Assembly (NCBI GenBank): GCA_029060405.1
Contig: JAIDUB010000120.1
Coordinates: 1 to 39,661, forward strand
Direction of reading: 5' to 3'
Length of the DNA: 39,661 bases
Source: Duncaniella sp.
Lineage (GTDB): Bacteria; Bacteroidota; Bacteroidia; Bacteroidales; Muribaculaceae
Part shown: piece by piece, positions 1-8,227 of the stretch
Position numbering within the stretch: position 1 is the stretch's first letter
How the letters are laid out: each line of letters opens with the position of its first letter
Position numbers and translations under genes: made by a program
Notes under the pieces: model-generated
The model's database searches: none
Seen by the model: only the letters and a program-made list of their open reading frames with translations
Told to the model about the DNA's origin: nothing

Positions 1-6
1 GAAAAT

Positions 7-33
7 TTACCCGATTCGTACTGAGCCGGGTAA
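7..33 (-). terminator. Short hairpin, possible terminator of a gene to the left
   Basis: TTACCCG (7-13) pairs with CGGGTAA (27-33) around a 13-nt loop. Read on the minus strand the stem is followed by ATTTTC, a weak T-tract. On the plus strand no T-tract follows. It could end a leftward transcript, but no leftward gene is visible here, so the role is a guess. Confidence 0.3.
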
Positions 34-77
34 GGGAGATTATGTCGTTATTTTAAGTTTAAATGAAAGAGCCGTGC

Positions 78-137
78 ATGATTAATGATTCATGATTAAT
101 GATTCATGATTCATGATTCAAGATTCAAGATTCATGA
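78..137. repeat. Heptamer tandem repeat (ATGATTC/ATGATTA/AAGATTC)
   Basis: About eight and a half 7-bp units run head to tail: ATGATTA and ATGATTC alternate, then ATGATTC is repeated, then AAGATTC twice, then a partial unit. The array stops 7 bp before the -33 box of the downstream promoter. A 7-bp unit can change in copy number by strand slippage. It lies upstream of the promoter and outside any supported gene. Confidence 0.85.
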
Positions 138-144
138 CAGGCTA

Positions 145-176
145 TTTGCTCGGTTGGGGGATTGTGACTATATTTG
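145..176 (+). promoter_or_regulatory. Bacteroidota sigma-ABfr promoter of the GH97 gene
   Basis: TTTG at 145-148 (-33) and TATATTTG at 169-176 (-7, consensus TAnnTTTG) are separated by 20 nt, close to the Bacteroidota housekeeping consensus. Transcription would begin near 183, leaving a leader of about 25 nt before the ATG at 209. Confidence 0.75.
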
Positions 177-208
177 CGAAAGAATTTTAACTAAACAGAG
201 ATCAGTCA

Positions 209-2305
209 ATGAAGAAATTCCTTTTAACCTTATCTTTCCTTACCGGCTTAGCTGCTCAGGGAGCCGTGGGAGTAACGTCGCCCTCGGGTGATATCAACCT
301 TACATTTGATCTGGAGCAGAGCGGTGTGCCCGTGTACAGTATCGACTACAAAGGCAAGACCATTGTAGCTCCGAGCCGTCTTGGGCTGCTTGCCGACGAG
401 ACAGCGTTTACCGACGGTTTCACATTGGCCGGAGTGGATACGGTGACCGTAGACCGCACGTGGCAACCCGTGTGGGGCGAATACAGTGATGTGCGCGATC
501 ATTTCCGCGAACTTGCCGTAAAGCTGAAAGCCGAAAATCCGGCGAGGGAGATGACGGTGAGATTCCGCGTGTTTGACGACGGAGTGGGCTTCCGCTATGA
601 ACTTCCGGTACAGGACGGCCCGAATTATCTCACCCTCCGTGATGAACTTACGGAGTACAACCTCACCGGTGACAACACGGCATATTATATACCCGGTGAT
701 TACGATACCGACGAATATATATGGTCGGAAACCCCAGTGTCAGAAATTCCCGCTACGCTTGCGAAGTATCATAAACACACTGAGGCTCAGCGCGCGGAGG
801 GTAAGAATATACAGACCCCTATGCTCATGAAGACCACCGACAGCGTGTACGTGAACCTTCATGAAGCCGCCCTTGCCGGATATCCCGCGATGCTTCTTGA
901 TGTGGATGCCGACAATCATAAATTCAAGACTCATCTCGTTCCTGACCGTCTGGGTGTGAGCGCCTATCTTCAGATGCCGTTCAATACTCCGTGGCGCACT
1001 TTCATTATCAGCGATGATGCCCGCGACATACTTGCATCGCAGTTGATCATGAATCTCAACGAGCCTTGCAAGATTGAAGACACCTCATGGATAAAACCCA
1101 TGAAATTCGTGGGTGTATGGTGGGAGATGTTTACCGGCAATGTCAAGACTTGGGCTTATTCCGATGACCCATTGGCAAAACCCGGAGTGACTGATTATTC
1201 AAAACTACCCTCCAACGGCCGACATCCGGCCAATACTGAAAACGTGAAGCGATATATAGATTTCGCGGCCAAGCACGGTATTGACGGCGTATTGGTGGAG
1301 GGCTGGAACGAAGGCTGGGAAGACTGGGCGAGCTACCGCAAAAACCGCCAGTTCCTTTTCGACAAGCCATATCCTGATTTCGATCTACCGCAACTGCGCG
1401 ATTATGCAAAGGAAAAAGGTGTGAAACTTATAATGCACCACGAAACCGCCGCCAATGCAGCTGACTATGATTTCCAGCTCGACCGTGCGTTTAAGTTTAT
1501 GAAAGACAATTACTACGATGCCGTAAAGACCGGTTACGTAGGTGCAATTATCCCACGATCGGAACATCACACCTCACAGTGGATGGTGGATCATGTGAAC
1601 CGCGTGGCCGAGCGTGCTGCCGAGTATCAGATAATGGTCGACAGCCATGAGGCTCCGCGCCCCACCGGTATGTGCCGCACCTATCCCAACTGGCTTGCAC
1701 AGGAGAGCGCCCGTGGTGGAGAGTTTGAGTCTATGGGGGGTAATCCACCGTCGCATACCTGTATGCTGCCGTTCACCCGTCTTAAAGGTGGCCCGATGGA
1801 TTATACTCCCGGCCTGTTCGAGACTCGCTTGAGTTATTATGGTGAAGGAAAAGATTCACAGGCGGGAACAACTCTTGCCCGTCAGCTTGCGCTTTATCTT
1901 ACCATGCCGTCGCCCATTCAGATGGCCTGCGATCTTCCCGAGAATTATGAGCGTTTTCCTGATGCGTTCCGGTTTATAGAGGATGTGCCGGTTGACTGGG
2001 CTGACTCACGTTATCTTGAAGCTGAGCCCAACCGATATATCACCGTGGCGCGCCGTGACAAAAATTCCGACGACTGGTATGTAGGAGCGATTACCGATCA
2101 CAACGGTCGCACGGCCACGATCGACTTCTCATTCCTTCCTGAAGGTAAATATGAAGCTACCATATATGAGGATGCTCCTGATGCGCACTGGAAAGACAAC
2201 CCGCAGGCATACCGCATACGCAAAGTTACGGTTACACCTCAAACTGTCCTTTCCCAGCCTCTCGCCCCCGGCGGTGGCGCGGCTGTAAGAATTGTACGTA
2301 AGTAA
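209..2305 (+). CDS. Glycoside hydrolase family 97, inverting alpha-glucosidase (SusB-like)
   Basis: This 698-aa protein has a signal peptide (about residues 1-19) and the full GH97 plan: an N-terminal beta-sandwich, a central (beta/alpha)8 barrel and a C-terminal beta domain. It should release glucose from the non-reducing ends of alpha-glucans in the periplasm. Three glutamates line up with the catalytic residues of Bacteroides thetaiotaomicron SusB (E439, E508, E532) at a constant offset of 27: E412 in MHHETA, E481 in DSHEAPRPTG and E505 in RGGEFE. This HHE arrangement marks the inverting branch; retaining GH97 enzymes use an aspartate nucleophile instead. A good promoter lies upstream and a strong hairpin downstream, so it is probably monocistronic. 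No SusC/SusD pair is present nearby. The exact glucan preference cannot be read from the sequence. Confidence 0.92.
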   Translation: MKKFLLTLSFLTGLAAQGAVGVTSPSGDINLTFDLEQSGVPVYSIDYKGKTIVAPSRLGLLADETAFTDGFTLAGVDTVTVDRTWQPVWGEYSDVRDHFRELAVKLKAENPAREMTVRFRVFDDGVGFRYELPVQDGPNYLTLRDELTEYNLTGDNTAYYIPGDYDTDEYIWSETPVSEIPATLAKYHKHTEAQRAEGKNIQTPMLMKTTDSVYVNLHEAALAGYPAMLLDVDADNHKFKTHLVPDRLGVSAYLQMPFNTPWRTFIISDDARDILASQLIMNLNEPCKIEDTSWIKPMKFVGVWWEMFTGNVKTWAYSDDPLAKPGVTDYSKLPSNGRHPANTENVKRYIDFAAKHGIDGVLVEGWNEGWEDWASYRKNRQFLFDKPYPDFDLPQLRDYAKEKGVKLIMHHETAANAADYDFQLDRAFKFMKDNYYDAVKTGYVGAIIPRSEHHTSQWMVDHVNRVAERAAEYQIMVDSHEAPRPTGMCRTYPNWLAQESARGGEFESMGGNPPSHTCMLPFTRLKGGPMDYTPGLFETRLSYYGEGKDSQAGTTLARQLALYLTMPSPIQMACDLPENYERFPDAFRFIEDVPVDWADSRYLEAEPNRYITVARRDKNSDDWYVGAITDHNGRTATIDFSFLPEGKYEATIYEDAPDAHWKDNPQAYRIRKVTVTPQTVLSQPLAPGGGAAVRIVRK

Positions 2306-2338
2306 GAATTACAGGTACATAAACGATAGGAAATAATT

Positions 2339-2396
2339 AACTGCAAGCTGTCGGTTACCCTATTAAGGGTCAATCAGGCGGCTTGCAGTTATTTTT
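2339..2396 (+). terminator. Nested-hairpin terminator after the GH97 gene
   Basis: AACTGCAAGC (2339-2348) pairs perfectly with GCTTGCAGTT (2381-2390), followed by ATTTTT. Inside the loop a second stem, ACCCT-ATTA-AGGGT (2357-2370), can form. Confidence 0.8.
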
Positions 2397-2442
2397 CTGA
2401 AATATTACACTTTCGGGTATAGTTTCGGATGAATAAATTTCA

Positions 2443-2450
2443 TATATTTG
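2443..2450 (+). promoter_or_regulatory. -7 promoter box (TATATTTG)
   Basis: TATATTTG matches TAnnTTTG about 70 nt before the lipoprotein gene at 2520. No clear TTTG sits at the -33 spacing; the nearest are TTTC boxes at 2411 and 2423. Confidence 0.45.
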
Positions 2451-2519
2451 CGCGGATTATGCGCTGATAACGTAGAGCGATAACCGAAAATTCGATACAG
2501 TAATATTTGAAAAATTGAA

Positions 2520-3374
2520 ATGATGAAGAATTTCCTACATGCGATCTTCTGCTTGATAGCCTTGACTGTAAACTCGTGTGCCGACCATGATAATCCTGAG
2601 CTGGCGCCCATAGATACTTCAAAGGTGAAAATCACTGCCGATGTAGAGGTAACTCCTTCCAAGGCTTGGCTTAATCCTACGGAGGAAATAACGGTAAAAG
2701 TGTCGGATGTCGAAATGACAGCACCCAAAGGAGTGGTGCTCCGTAATATAAATCTGATGGTCGACGGCCGCACGGCTATTCAGAAACCTTATTCAGGTGA
2801 GACTCTTGAATTCAAAGTGCCTTTAAATTATGTGCAGACAGGGCGCATCAATATCGCTTTGTGGGGTGACCTCGTGCAGCAAAATTACCGTGATGCGCAG
2901 ATTATAATTGCCGATAATATCCAGCATGTGGTTTTCAGCGAGACACCCGAGTTCAAGTGTGACGTTATAGTCGATGTCACAGTCAGGTGTAAGCTTTCGT
3001 CGGGTGAAACGATTGATCGTTCATTTCAGGTGAAGTCTGATGGTGGAGAATATATTATGATTCCCGCATCGGAACTTTATTTTGCCGGAGATGCTTCGGC
3101 GACTCTTGAGGTAACTATGGCTGCTATTGCCGAAGTATATTCTACAAATTCTACTCTGAAAGCCGATGTCGCGCGATTATACTGGAGTGGAGGCAATGGG
3201 TCAGGTTCAACGATCAGATTCACTATGCCAAACACTCCCGGTTATCTCAATACGTGGGACATGGGCTCACGCCAGATTATGCTCATCGTAAATGCCGAGA
3301 TGTATGGCACATGGGAAAATGTAACGGTCACTCCATTGCATACCATGTTTGTGGTAGTACCGAAGGAGTATTGA
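2520..3374 (+). CDS. Lipoprotein of unknown function
   Basis: A 284-aa protein (283 aa if the ATG at 2523 is used). The first 20 residues are hydrophobic and end in the lipobox TVNSC, so it is predicted to be lipidated and anchored in the outer membrane or periplasm. The rest is rich in beta strands, with alternating hydrophobic residues throughout and no cysteines, which suggests one or two Ig-like or sandwich domains. I recognise no family or active-site motif. It has its own upstream -7 box and is separated from both neighbours. A cell-surface or adhesin-like role would only be a guess. Confidence 0.75.
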   Translation: MMKNFLHAIFCLIALTVNSCADHDNPELAPIDTSKVKITADVEVTPSKAWLNPTEEITVKVSDVEMTAPKGVVLRNINLMVDGRTAIQKPYSGETLEFKVPLNYVQTGRINIALWGDLVQQNYRDAQIIIADNIQHVVFSETPEFKCDVIVDVTVRCKLSSGETIDRSFQVKSDGGEYIMIPASELYFAGDASATLEVTMAAIAEVYSTNSTLKADVARLYWSGGNGSGSTIRFTMPNTPGYLNTWDMGSRQIMLIVNAEMYGTWENVTVTPLHTMFVVVPKEY

Positions 3375-3415
3375 TCGAGCAGATATAAGATATTCCTGTA
3401 CTTTTTATTCAGGTC

Positions 3416-4453
3416 ATGAAAAAATTCGACTTAAATACTACGGATTCTCTAAAAGAGCAGTTCAATGAGATTGTAACCTGCATCAGGGAAACACGAAGTC
3501 GTGTTTTTCGGATTGCTAACTCAGCTCTGATAGATTTATATTGGCAAATAGGTGAAATATTAGCCTACAGGGTTGCTAATTCGCAGTGGGGTGACGGGGT
3601 GATCAGGCAGTTAGCGGAATATATTGCTGAAAACACAGATGAGTGTAAAGGATTTTCCGACAAGAATCTGTGGCGTATGAAACAATTTTATGAGACTTAT
3701 TCTACTGCTGATGAAAAACTCTCATCACTGCTGAGACAAATTAATTGGACGAATAATCTGATGATAATGTCAAGGTGTAAATCAGATGAGGAAAGAACAT
3801 TTTATATCAGGCTTGTGGTGAATGAACGATTGTCGACGCGAGAACTTGAAAAGCTGATTAATCGTGGCTTATTCGAACGGACAATGATTGATAAGCCAAA
3901 ACTCTCAGCAGTGCTGAGAGAAATTGTACCTTCGTCAGAACGATCGTTTAGAGATCGTTACATAATGGATTTTATAGGAGGAAAGACTTATCCCGATGAG
4001 TATTCGATGAAGCAGGCAATAATTGCCAAAATGAAGGATTTTATACTCGAAGTAGGTAAGGATTTTCTATATATGGGGCAGGAATACAGGGTTCAGGTGG
4101 GCATGGAGGATTTCAGGATAGACCTATTGTTTTTTCACAGAGAATTGCGATGTCTTGTAGCCTTCGAGATAAAAATGGGCCGTTTTCGCCCGGCCGATCT
4201 TGGACAGTTGGAATTTTATCTTGAAGCACTCGACCGTGATGTAAGAAAACAACATGAGAATCCGAGTATTGGTATTTTGCTTTGTAAAGATAAAGATGAT
4301 GAAGTAGTGGAGTATGCCATGTCCCGTTCTTTGTCGCCCACTTTAGTATCGGAATACCGGTTAAATCTTCCTTCAAAGAAAGCCCTTCAAGAAAAAATAA
4401 AGGAGCTTTTTACCGAGACTTCAGTCGATGACGACAATAACTTGTTGAAATGA
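3416..4453 (+). CDS. DUF1016/YhcG-type PD-(D/E)xK nuclease-domain protein
   Basis: A 345-aa protein with the two-part plan of the YhcG family. The helical DUF1016 N-terminus (about residues 1-165) contains the typical stretch around LYWQIGEIL and NLWRMKQFYE. The C-terminal half is a PD-(D/E)xK nuclease: D236 in RIDLLFF, E251 and K253 in FEIKMG, and a following LGQLEFY helix form the D...ExK core. These proteins are predicted DNA endonucleases often found in variable genome regions and near restriction systems, though the cellular role of most is unproven. Here it stands alone, about 5.5 kb before the DUF262 cassette. No partner methyltransferase is present. The length is normal for the family and the catalytic residues are intact. 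Confidence 0.85.
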   Translation: MKKFDLNTTDSLKEQFNEIVTCIRETRSRVFRIANSALIDLYWQIGEILAYRVANSQWGDGVIRQLAEYIAENTDECKGFSDKNLWRMKQFYETYSTADEKLSSLLRQINWTNNLMIMSRCKSDEERTFYIRLVVNERLSTRELEKLINRGLFERTMIDKPKLSAVLREIVPSSERSFRDRYIMDFIGGKTYPDEYSMKQAIIAKMKDFILEVGKDFLYMGQEYRVQVGMEDFRIDLLFFHRELRCLVAFEIKMGRFRPADLGQLEFYLEALDRDVRKQHENPSIGILLCKDKDDEVVEYAMSRSLSPTLVSEYRLNLPSKKALQEKIKELFTETSVDDDNNLLK

Positions 4454-4564
4454 CAAAATATGACATCGCCTTTGTCTCTGAAATAAATATTAACAGCAAA
4501 AAAAGATTAGAAAAAATTATCAGGTTGTGTTACGTTTTGACGGGTTGATCGTATCTATGGTATA

Positions 4565-5065
4565 ATGGATATGAAAACCAATACTCTGACAGCCTCGTTC
4601 ATGGCCCTGCGTGAAAAACTTCACCGTAGCGCCTTAGGCTTCCTCAAAAACGATGAGGATGCCAAAGATGCCATGCAGGACACATTTTTCAATCTGTGGA
4701 GAAGCGGTGGCGCCGATACAGAGTCTGAGGCTCGCAACAAGCTTTTTGCGGTATTGAAGAATATCTGTATCGACAAGTTGCGCAAGCCCCGGACTATAGG
4801 AATAGACGATATCAACCCGGAAGGCTTGATAGAAGATCCTTCACCGTGGGAGGATATTAAGAAATATGAATCTTTGCTTACCTCGGGTCTCACTGATATT
4901 CAAAGACGTATTTATTCACTTGTGACACACGAGGGGATGGAATATGACGCGATAGCCTCACACCTGAATATGTCGGTTGAGGCTGTGAGGATGAATATGA
5001 GTCGGGCAAGGAAGAAGATACGTGATAATTACAAACTACTTGAAAATGAAAATGCAAGACGATAA
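4565..5065 (+). CDS. ECF-family RNA polymerase sigma factor
   Basis: A 166-aa sigma-70 factor of the extracytoplasmic-function type. Region 2 lies near residues 10-75, with the typical stretch DAKDAMQDTFFNLW. Region 4 lies near residues 105-160, with a helix-turn-helix around EGMEYDAIASHLNMSVEAV. It heads an operon with a small membrane protein, a small exported protein and an outer-membrane barrel, and it overlaps the next gene by 20 nt. In Bacteroidota such sets couple a signal sensed at the envelope to expression of surface proteins. A second ATG at 4571 could also be the start. No standard promoter is obvious upstream, which could mean that it directs its own transcription. Confidence 0.9.
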   Translation: MDMKTNTLTASFMALREKLHRSALGFLKNDEDAKDAMQDTFFNLWRSGGADTESEARNKLFAVLKNICIDKLRKPRTIGIDDINPEGLIEDPSPWEDIKKYESLLTSGLTDIQRRIYSLVTHEGMEYDAIASHLNMSVEAVRMNMSRARKKIRDNYKLLENENARR

Positions 5066-5528
5066 ACTGACATTGCGGGAAACCGAGCAGCTATGCCGTC
5101 AATATATGGACTGCAGCCTTTCCGTATTAGAGGAAACGGAGCTCAGGTATTTCCTTACTCAGGTTGATTATCATTCACCTTTGATTGATGAGGTGCGCGG
5201 TATCATGGATATTGACAGCTTCATTTCTGCTAAGCCTGTAGAAAAAGTCAGCTCGAGAAGAAAACGTATGTTTGGCCGATGGCCGGTTTATGCAGGCATA
5301 GCAGCGTCGATTGCTGCAGTAATAGGTATAGGTGCATCGATTATGAAGCAAGAATCTGACACAGTGGTCATTGCCTATGCTCAAGGTCGCAGGCTTAATG
5401 CCGAGCAGGCTTTGAAGCAAAGCAAAGCCGATATGGAGATGGCGGAAGATTTCATCAAGCGCATGACCGATATCGGAAACAGCGAACAGCAGATAATTGA
5501 AGAATTCTTTAATACTCAATCCTTATAG
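5046..5528 (+). CDS. Small single-pass membrane protein, probable anti-sigma factor
   Basis: About 160 aa from the ATG at 5046. An earlier in-frame ATG at 5022 lies deeper inside the sigma-factor gene, so the later start is preferred. Residues 1-70 are a soluble cytoplasmic domain of charged helices. A hydrophobic segment near residues 80-100 (YAGIAASIAAVIGIGASIM) would span the inner membrane. The roughly 60-residue tail is helical and extracytoplasmic. There is no FecR domain. Its position directly after the ECF sigma gene, overlapping it, and its topology suggest an anti-sigma factor that holds the sigma at the membrane. This rests on context and topology, not on a recognised domain. Confidence 0.7.
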   Translation: MKMQDDKLTLRETEQLCRQYMDCSLSVLEETELRYFLTQVDYHSPLIDEVRGIMDIDSFISAKPVEKVSSRRKRMFGRWPVYAGIAASIAAVIGIGASIMKQESDTVVIAYAQGRRLNAEQALKQSKADMEMAEDFIKRMTDIGNSEQQIIEEFFNTQSL

Positions 5529-5530
5529 CC

Positions 5531-5911
5531 ATGAAAAGAATCGTTTTTATAATATCTTTCATATTTCTCTCTCTTTCAGCCTTGGCTATCGCTCCGCGGC
5601 TCGAGGTTGAAACTCTGTTTGACGGGCAGTATAACAAGGAAAAAAATGTAAGAATAACCATTACGAGGAATCACGGTGAGTTGTTCCGTGTTATTCATGT
5701 CAGCGGTAATTCAGGTATAATCAAGTTAATTGAAGACTGTGTCCGTAAAGACTTGCTCAGGGCTGAAAAGTCGGTGGAGCAGGAAGGGGACGGTGGCAGT
5801 TCCATACTCATGCAATTCGTGAATAATGGAGAAACCATCAAAATCGGTCTGCAAAAGAATGGAGACTCGGCGTCTCTTTTTATAAAAGGAAGCGAGAAGG
5901 CTTTTAAGTAA
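5531..5911 (+). CDS. Small exported protein in the ECF sigma operon, function unknown
   Basis: A 126-aa protein with a signal peptide (about residues 1-19, ending in ALA). The mature part of about 107 residues alternates beta strands and one helix and has no cysteines or catalytic motif. It begins 2 nt after the preceding stop codon, so it is surely translated from the same message. The position between the anti-sigma candidate and the barrel suggests a periplasmic accessory of that signalling unit, but nothing in the sequence proves this. Confidence 0.75.
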   Translation: MKRIVFIISFIFLSLSALAIAPRLEVETLFDGQYNKEKNVRITITRNHGELFRVIHVSGNSGIIKLIEDCVRKDLLRAEKSVEQEGDGGSSILMQFVNNGETIKIGLQKNGDSASLFIKGSEKAFK

Positions 5912-5926
5912 CTCAACTGATTGAAT

Positions 5927-8065
5927 ATGAATGCTTTTAGATTGCTGCTCTCAGGAGCGGCGGCACTCCCTGTGTGCCTTTCAGCGCAAGAATATACCGA
6001 TTCAATACTCTCGGAATGGGAGAAGGAATTTAATCTTAATGAAGTAGTTGTGGTCGCAAACCGTCAGGTACTTACGATGGCTCCTGACCGTATTATATAC
6101 CTCACGAAAAATGATCCCTACGCTTTGGGATTGGATGGCGTCCAACTGCTCGACCGTATTCCGCGCGTGACAGTTACAAATGATCAGGTAAGCGTGGCCG
6201 GAAAATCGTCGGTGAAATATATCATCGACGGTCATCTGCTCGAAATGCCTGATGAGGCGATAGCGCTTCGATTGAAAAATCTTCAGTCATCGGGTATCGA
6301 AAAAGTCGAGCTTCTCACCACTCCACCTGCAAAATATGCGGCTGCGGCTAATGTGGCCTACATCAGCATTACTACCCGCGACGAGTCTCATGGTACCCGA
6401 GGAAACGCGTGGGGCAACGGTACTGCGCGTGAAAGTTTCAGTTATCATATCGGAGGAAACATAAGCCATACCACGCGAAAGGTGGAGCTGTCAGCTGACG
6501 CCGCGCTGCAGAATACTGAAGGAATTAATGACCTTGACCGTGTATATTCATTCGCCGACAATGTCAGCACTTCCGACCGTACCGACCGGTTCGCCAACCG
6601 CTCTCTTGGTGTGAACGGACTATTCAAATATAAGTTCGGCAGCAGTCTCAGCGCGGGTGTCATTGTGAATTACAGCATGATAAGGCATAGAAGCAACATC
6701 GTTGACGAGACGGTCGACAATGGGATTTCGTCTTTCTCGAAGAATGATTCTCATTCACGACCGAATGATGCGATCACGCTCACTTGCTTCAGTGACTGGG
6801 CGGTTGACGATAAAGGAAAGACACTCAGTCTTACTTACAACTTCTTCAACCGATACACCCATTCGTTTTCAGATGTGGGCACATTACAGGATGGGTATGG
6901 CTTTAACAAGCTTACCGATGAAGGCGAGAACATATACCGGATTAATTCAGTGAAGCTGGATGCCGTACTGCCGTTTCCGGAATTCAGAATAGAAGCCGGA
7001 GCAGCTTTCACCGGAATAGATAACAACACTGATTTGGTAATGGAAAATATTGTGGGGGACAACAGGGTTGACAACCTGCGGCAATGTAACACGTTCAATT
7101 ATGATGAGAAAACGGCGGCAGTGTATGTGAGTGCCGAGAAGAACTTCACCAACGGTTTCTTCGGCAAACTCGGGCTGCGATTTGAGCATACCGATGTCAA
7201 AGGTATACAGCTCATCGACAATCGGCATTCCTCCAAAAGTTACTGCTATATTTTTCCGTCGCTTAACCTAAGCCGCAACACTCCCTCAGCCGGACGGCTA
7301 TCGTTGTCTTACTCCGTGGGAATCACCCGTCCCGATTTCGGTGACCTCAATCCGTTCAGATATTATACGACGGTAAGCGACTATTTCTCGGGAAATCCTG
7401 ACCTTGACCCGGGAATATCCCATAACGCGGAGATCAATTACAGCTTCAAAGGCATTTATGCCGTGCTGTATAATTCTTATGTTCATAATGCCACGGGCTA
7501 CATTACAAGATTCAATCCCGACGGAAGCCGTTACACTATTCCTGAAAACTGCCTCAACACGTGTAAGACCGGTATGTATGCCTCCTATAACCGATCGCTG
7601 TTCTCGTGGTGGAATATGAATGTCGGAGGCGAGGTATTCTACACGATTGCAAAATCCAAGGACGCGGATTTCAAGATGATTGACGACCACGGCTGGAGCG
7701 GAAAAATCGAATTTAACACCTCGTGGATGCTCAACAGGCGGAAAACCTTGATTCTTAACCTCCGCTTCAGTCATTATTTTCCATGGAAAGACAGGATGAT
7801 ACATTACTCATCGATTTCATTGACAGGCTGCGACCTGCGTTATGCATTGCTCGACGGTAGGCTGAATCTCTCCATCGCTGTAAATGATCCTTTCGGGTGG
7901 AATATCACTAAATCCAAGTCTTATTACAATGATTATGTGATCGCTACACGCAACGACATTCATTCCCATTCCGTAGCGATGAGAGTGTCATGGTCGTTTG
8001 GCGGCCGGAAAGTCAACAATGTTTACCGCGACACGAAAGAGAGCGAGTCGCGTAGGGCGTATTGA
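5927..8065 (+). CDS. TonB-dependent-receptor-like outer membrane beta-barrel protein
   Basis: A 712-aa protein. The longer frame opens with TTG at 5921, so the ATG at 5927 is chosen. The signal peptide ends near AQEYTD (about residue 20). A short N-terminal segment leads into a plug domain (about residues 38-150, with EVVVVANRQ and VKYIIDGHLL). The rest is a 500-residue beta-barrel rich in aromatic strands, ending in WSFGGRK plus a charged tail. There is no carboxypeptidase-regulatory-like domain, as in the shorter outer-membrane beta-barrel receptor group of Bacteroidota. It is the last gene of the ECF operon and so the probable target of its sigma. The ligand is unknown, and no SusD partner is present. 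Confidence 0.85.
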   Translation: MNAFRLLLSGAAALPVCLSAQEYTDSILSEWEKEFNLNEVVVVANRQVLTMAPDRIIYLTKNDPYALGLDGVQLLDRIPRVTVTNDQVSVAGKSSVKYIIDGHLLEMPDEAIALRLKNLQSSGIEKVELLTTPPAKYAAAANVAYISITTRDESHGTRGNAWGNGTARESFSYHIGGNISHTTRKVELSADAALQNTEGINDLDRVYSFADNVSTSDRTDRFANRSLGVNGLFKYKFGSSLSAGVIVNYSMIRHRSNIVDETVDNGISSFSKNDSHSRPNDAITLTCFSDWAVDDKGKTLSLTYNFFNRYTHSFSDVGTLQDGYGFNKLTDEGENIYRINSVKLDAVLPFPEFRIEAGAAFTGIDNNTDLVMENIVGDNRVDNLRQCNTFNYDEKTAAVYVSAEKNFTNGFFGKLGLRFEHTDVKGIQLIDNRHSSKSYCYIFPSLNLSRNTPSAGRLSLSYSVGITRPDFGDLNPFRYYTTVSDYFSGNPDLDPGISHNAEINYSFKGIYAVLYNSYVHNATGYITRFNPDGSRYTIPENCLNTCKTGMYASYNRSLFSWWNMNVGGEVFYTIAKSKDADFKMIDDHGWSGKIEFNTSWMLNRRKTLILNLRFSHYFPWKDRMIHYSSISLTGCDLRYALLDGRLNLSIAVNDPFGWNITKSKSYYNDYVIATRNDIHSHSVAMRVSWSFGGRKVNNVYRDTKESESRRAY

Positions 8066-8093
8066 TATCGCTGCAATTTATTATCTGATACAG

Positions 8094-8124
8094 TTGCATA
8101 TCACATGCAAAAGCCGTAATTTTG
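8094..8124 (+). promoter_or_regulatory. Promoter of the MATE transporter gene
   Basis: TAATTTTG at 8117-8124 matches the -7 consensus TAnnTTTG. TTG at 8094-8096 lies 20 nt upstream as a near -33 box. The start codon follows about 100 nt downstream. Confidence 0.55.
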
Positions 8125-8227
8125 CAGTGCTCATCGGAGGGTCGATAGTCGCAACTATTTGGCTGGATAAGATGTCGGGTGCGCCCGGTCTTTTCCGGTC
8201 ATGTTTTTTTATGTCATAATACTCGAT

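Noticed and set aside
5022-5045. Earlier ATG for the anti-sigma candidate
   Set aside because: It would enlarge the overlap with the sigma gene to 44 nt, and the added residues look unconserved; 5046 gives a usual overlap.
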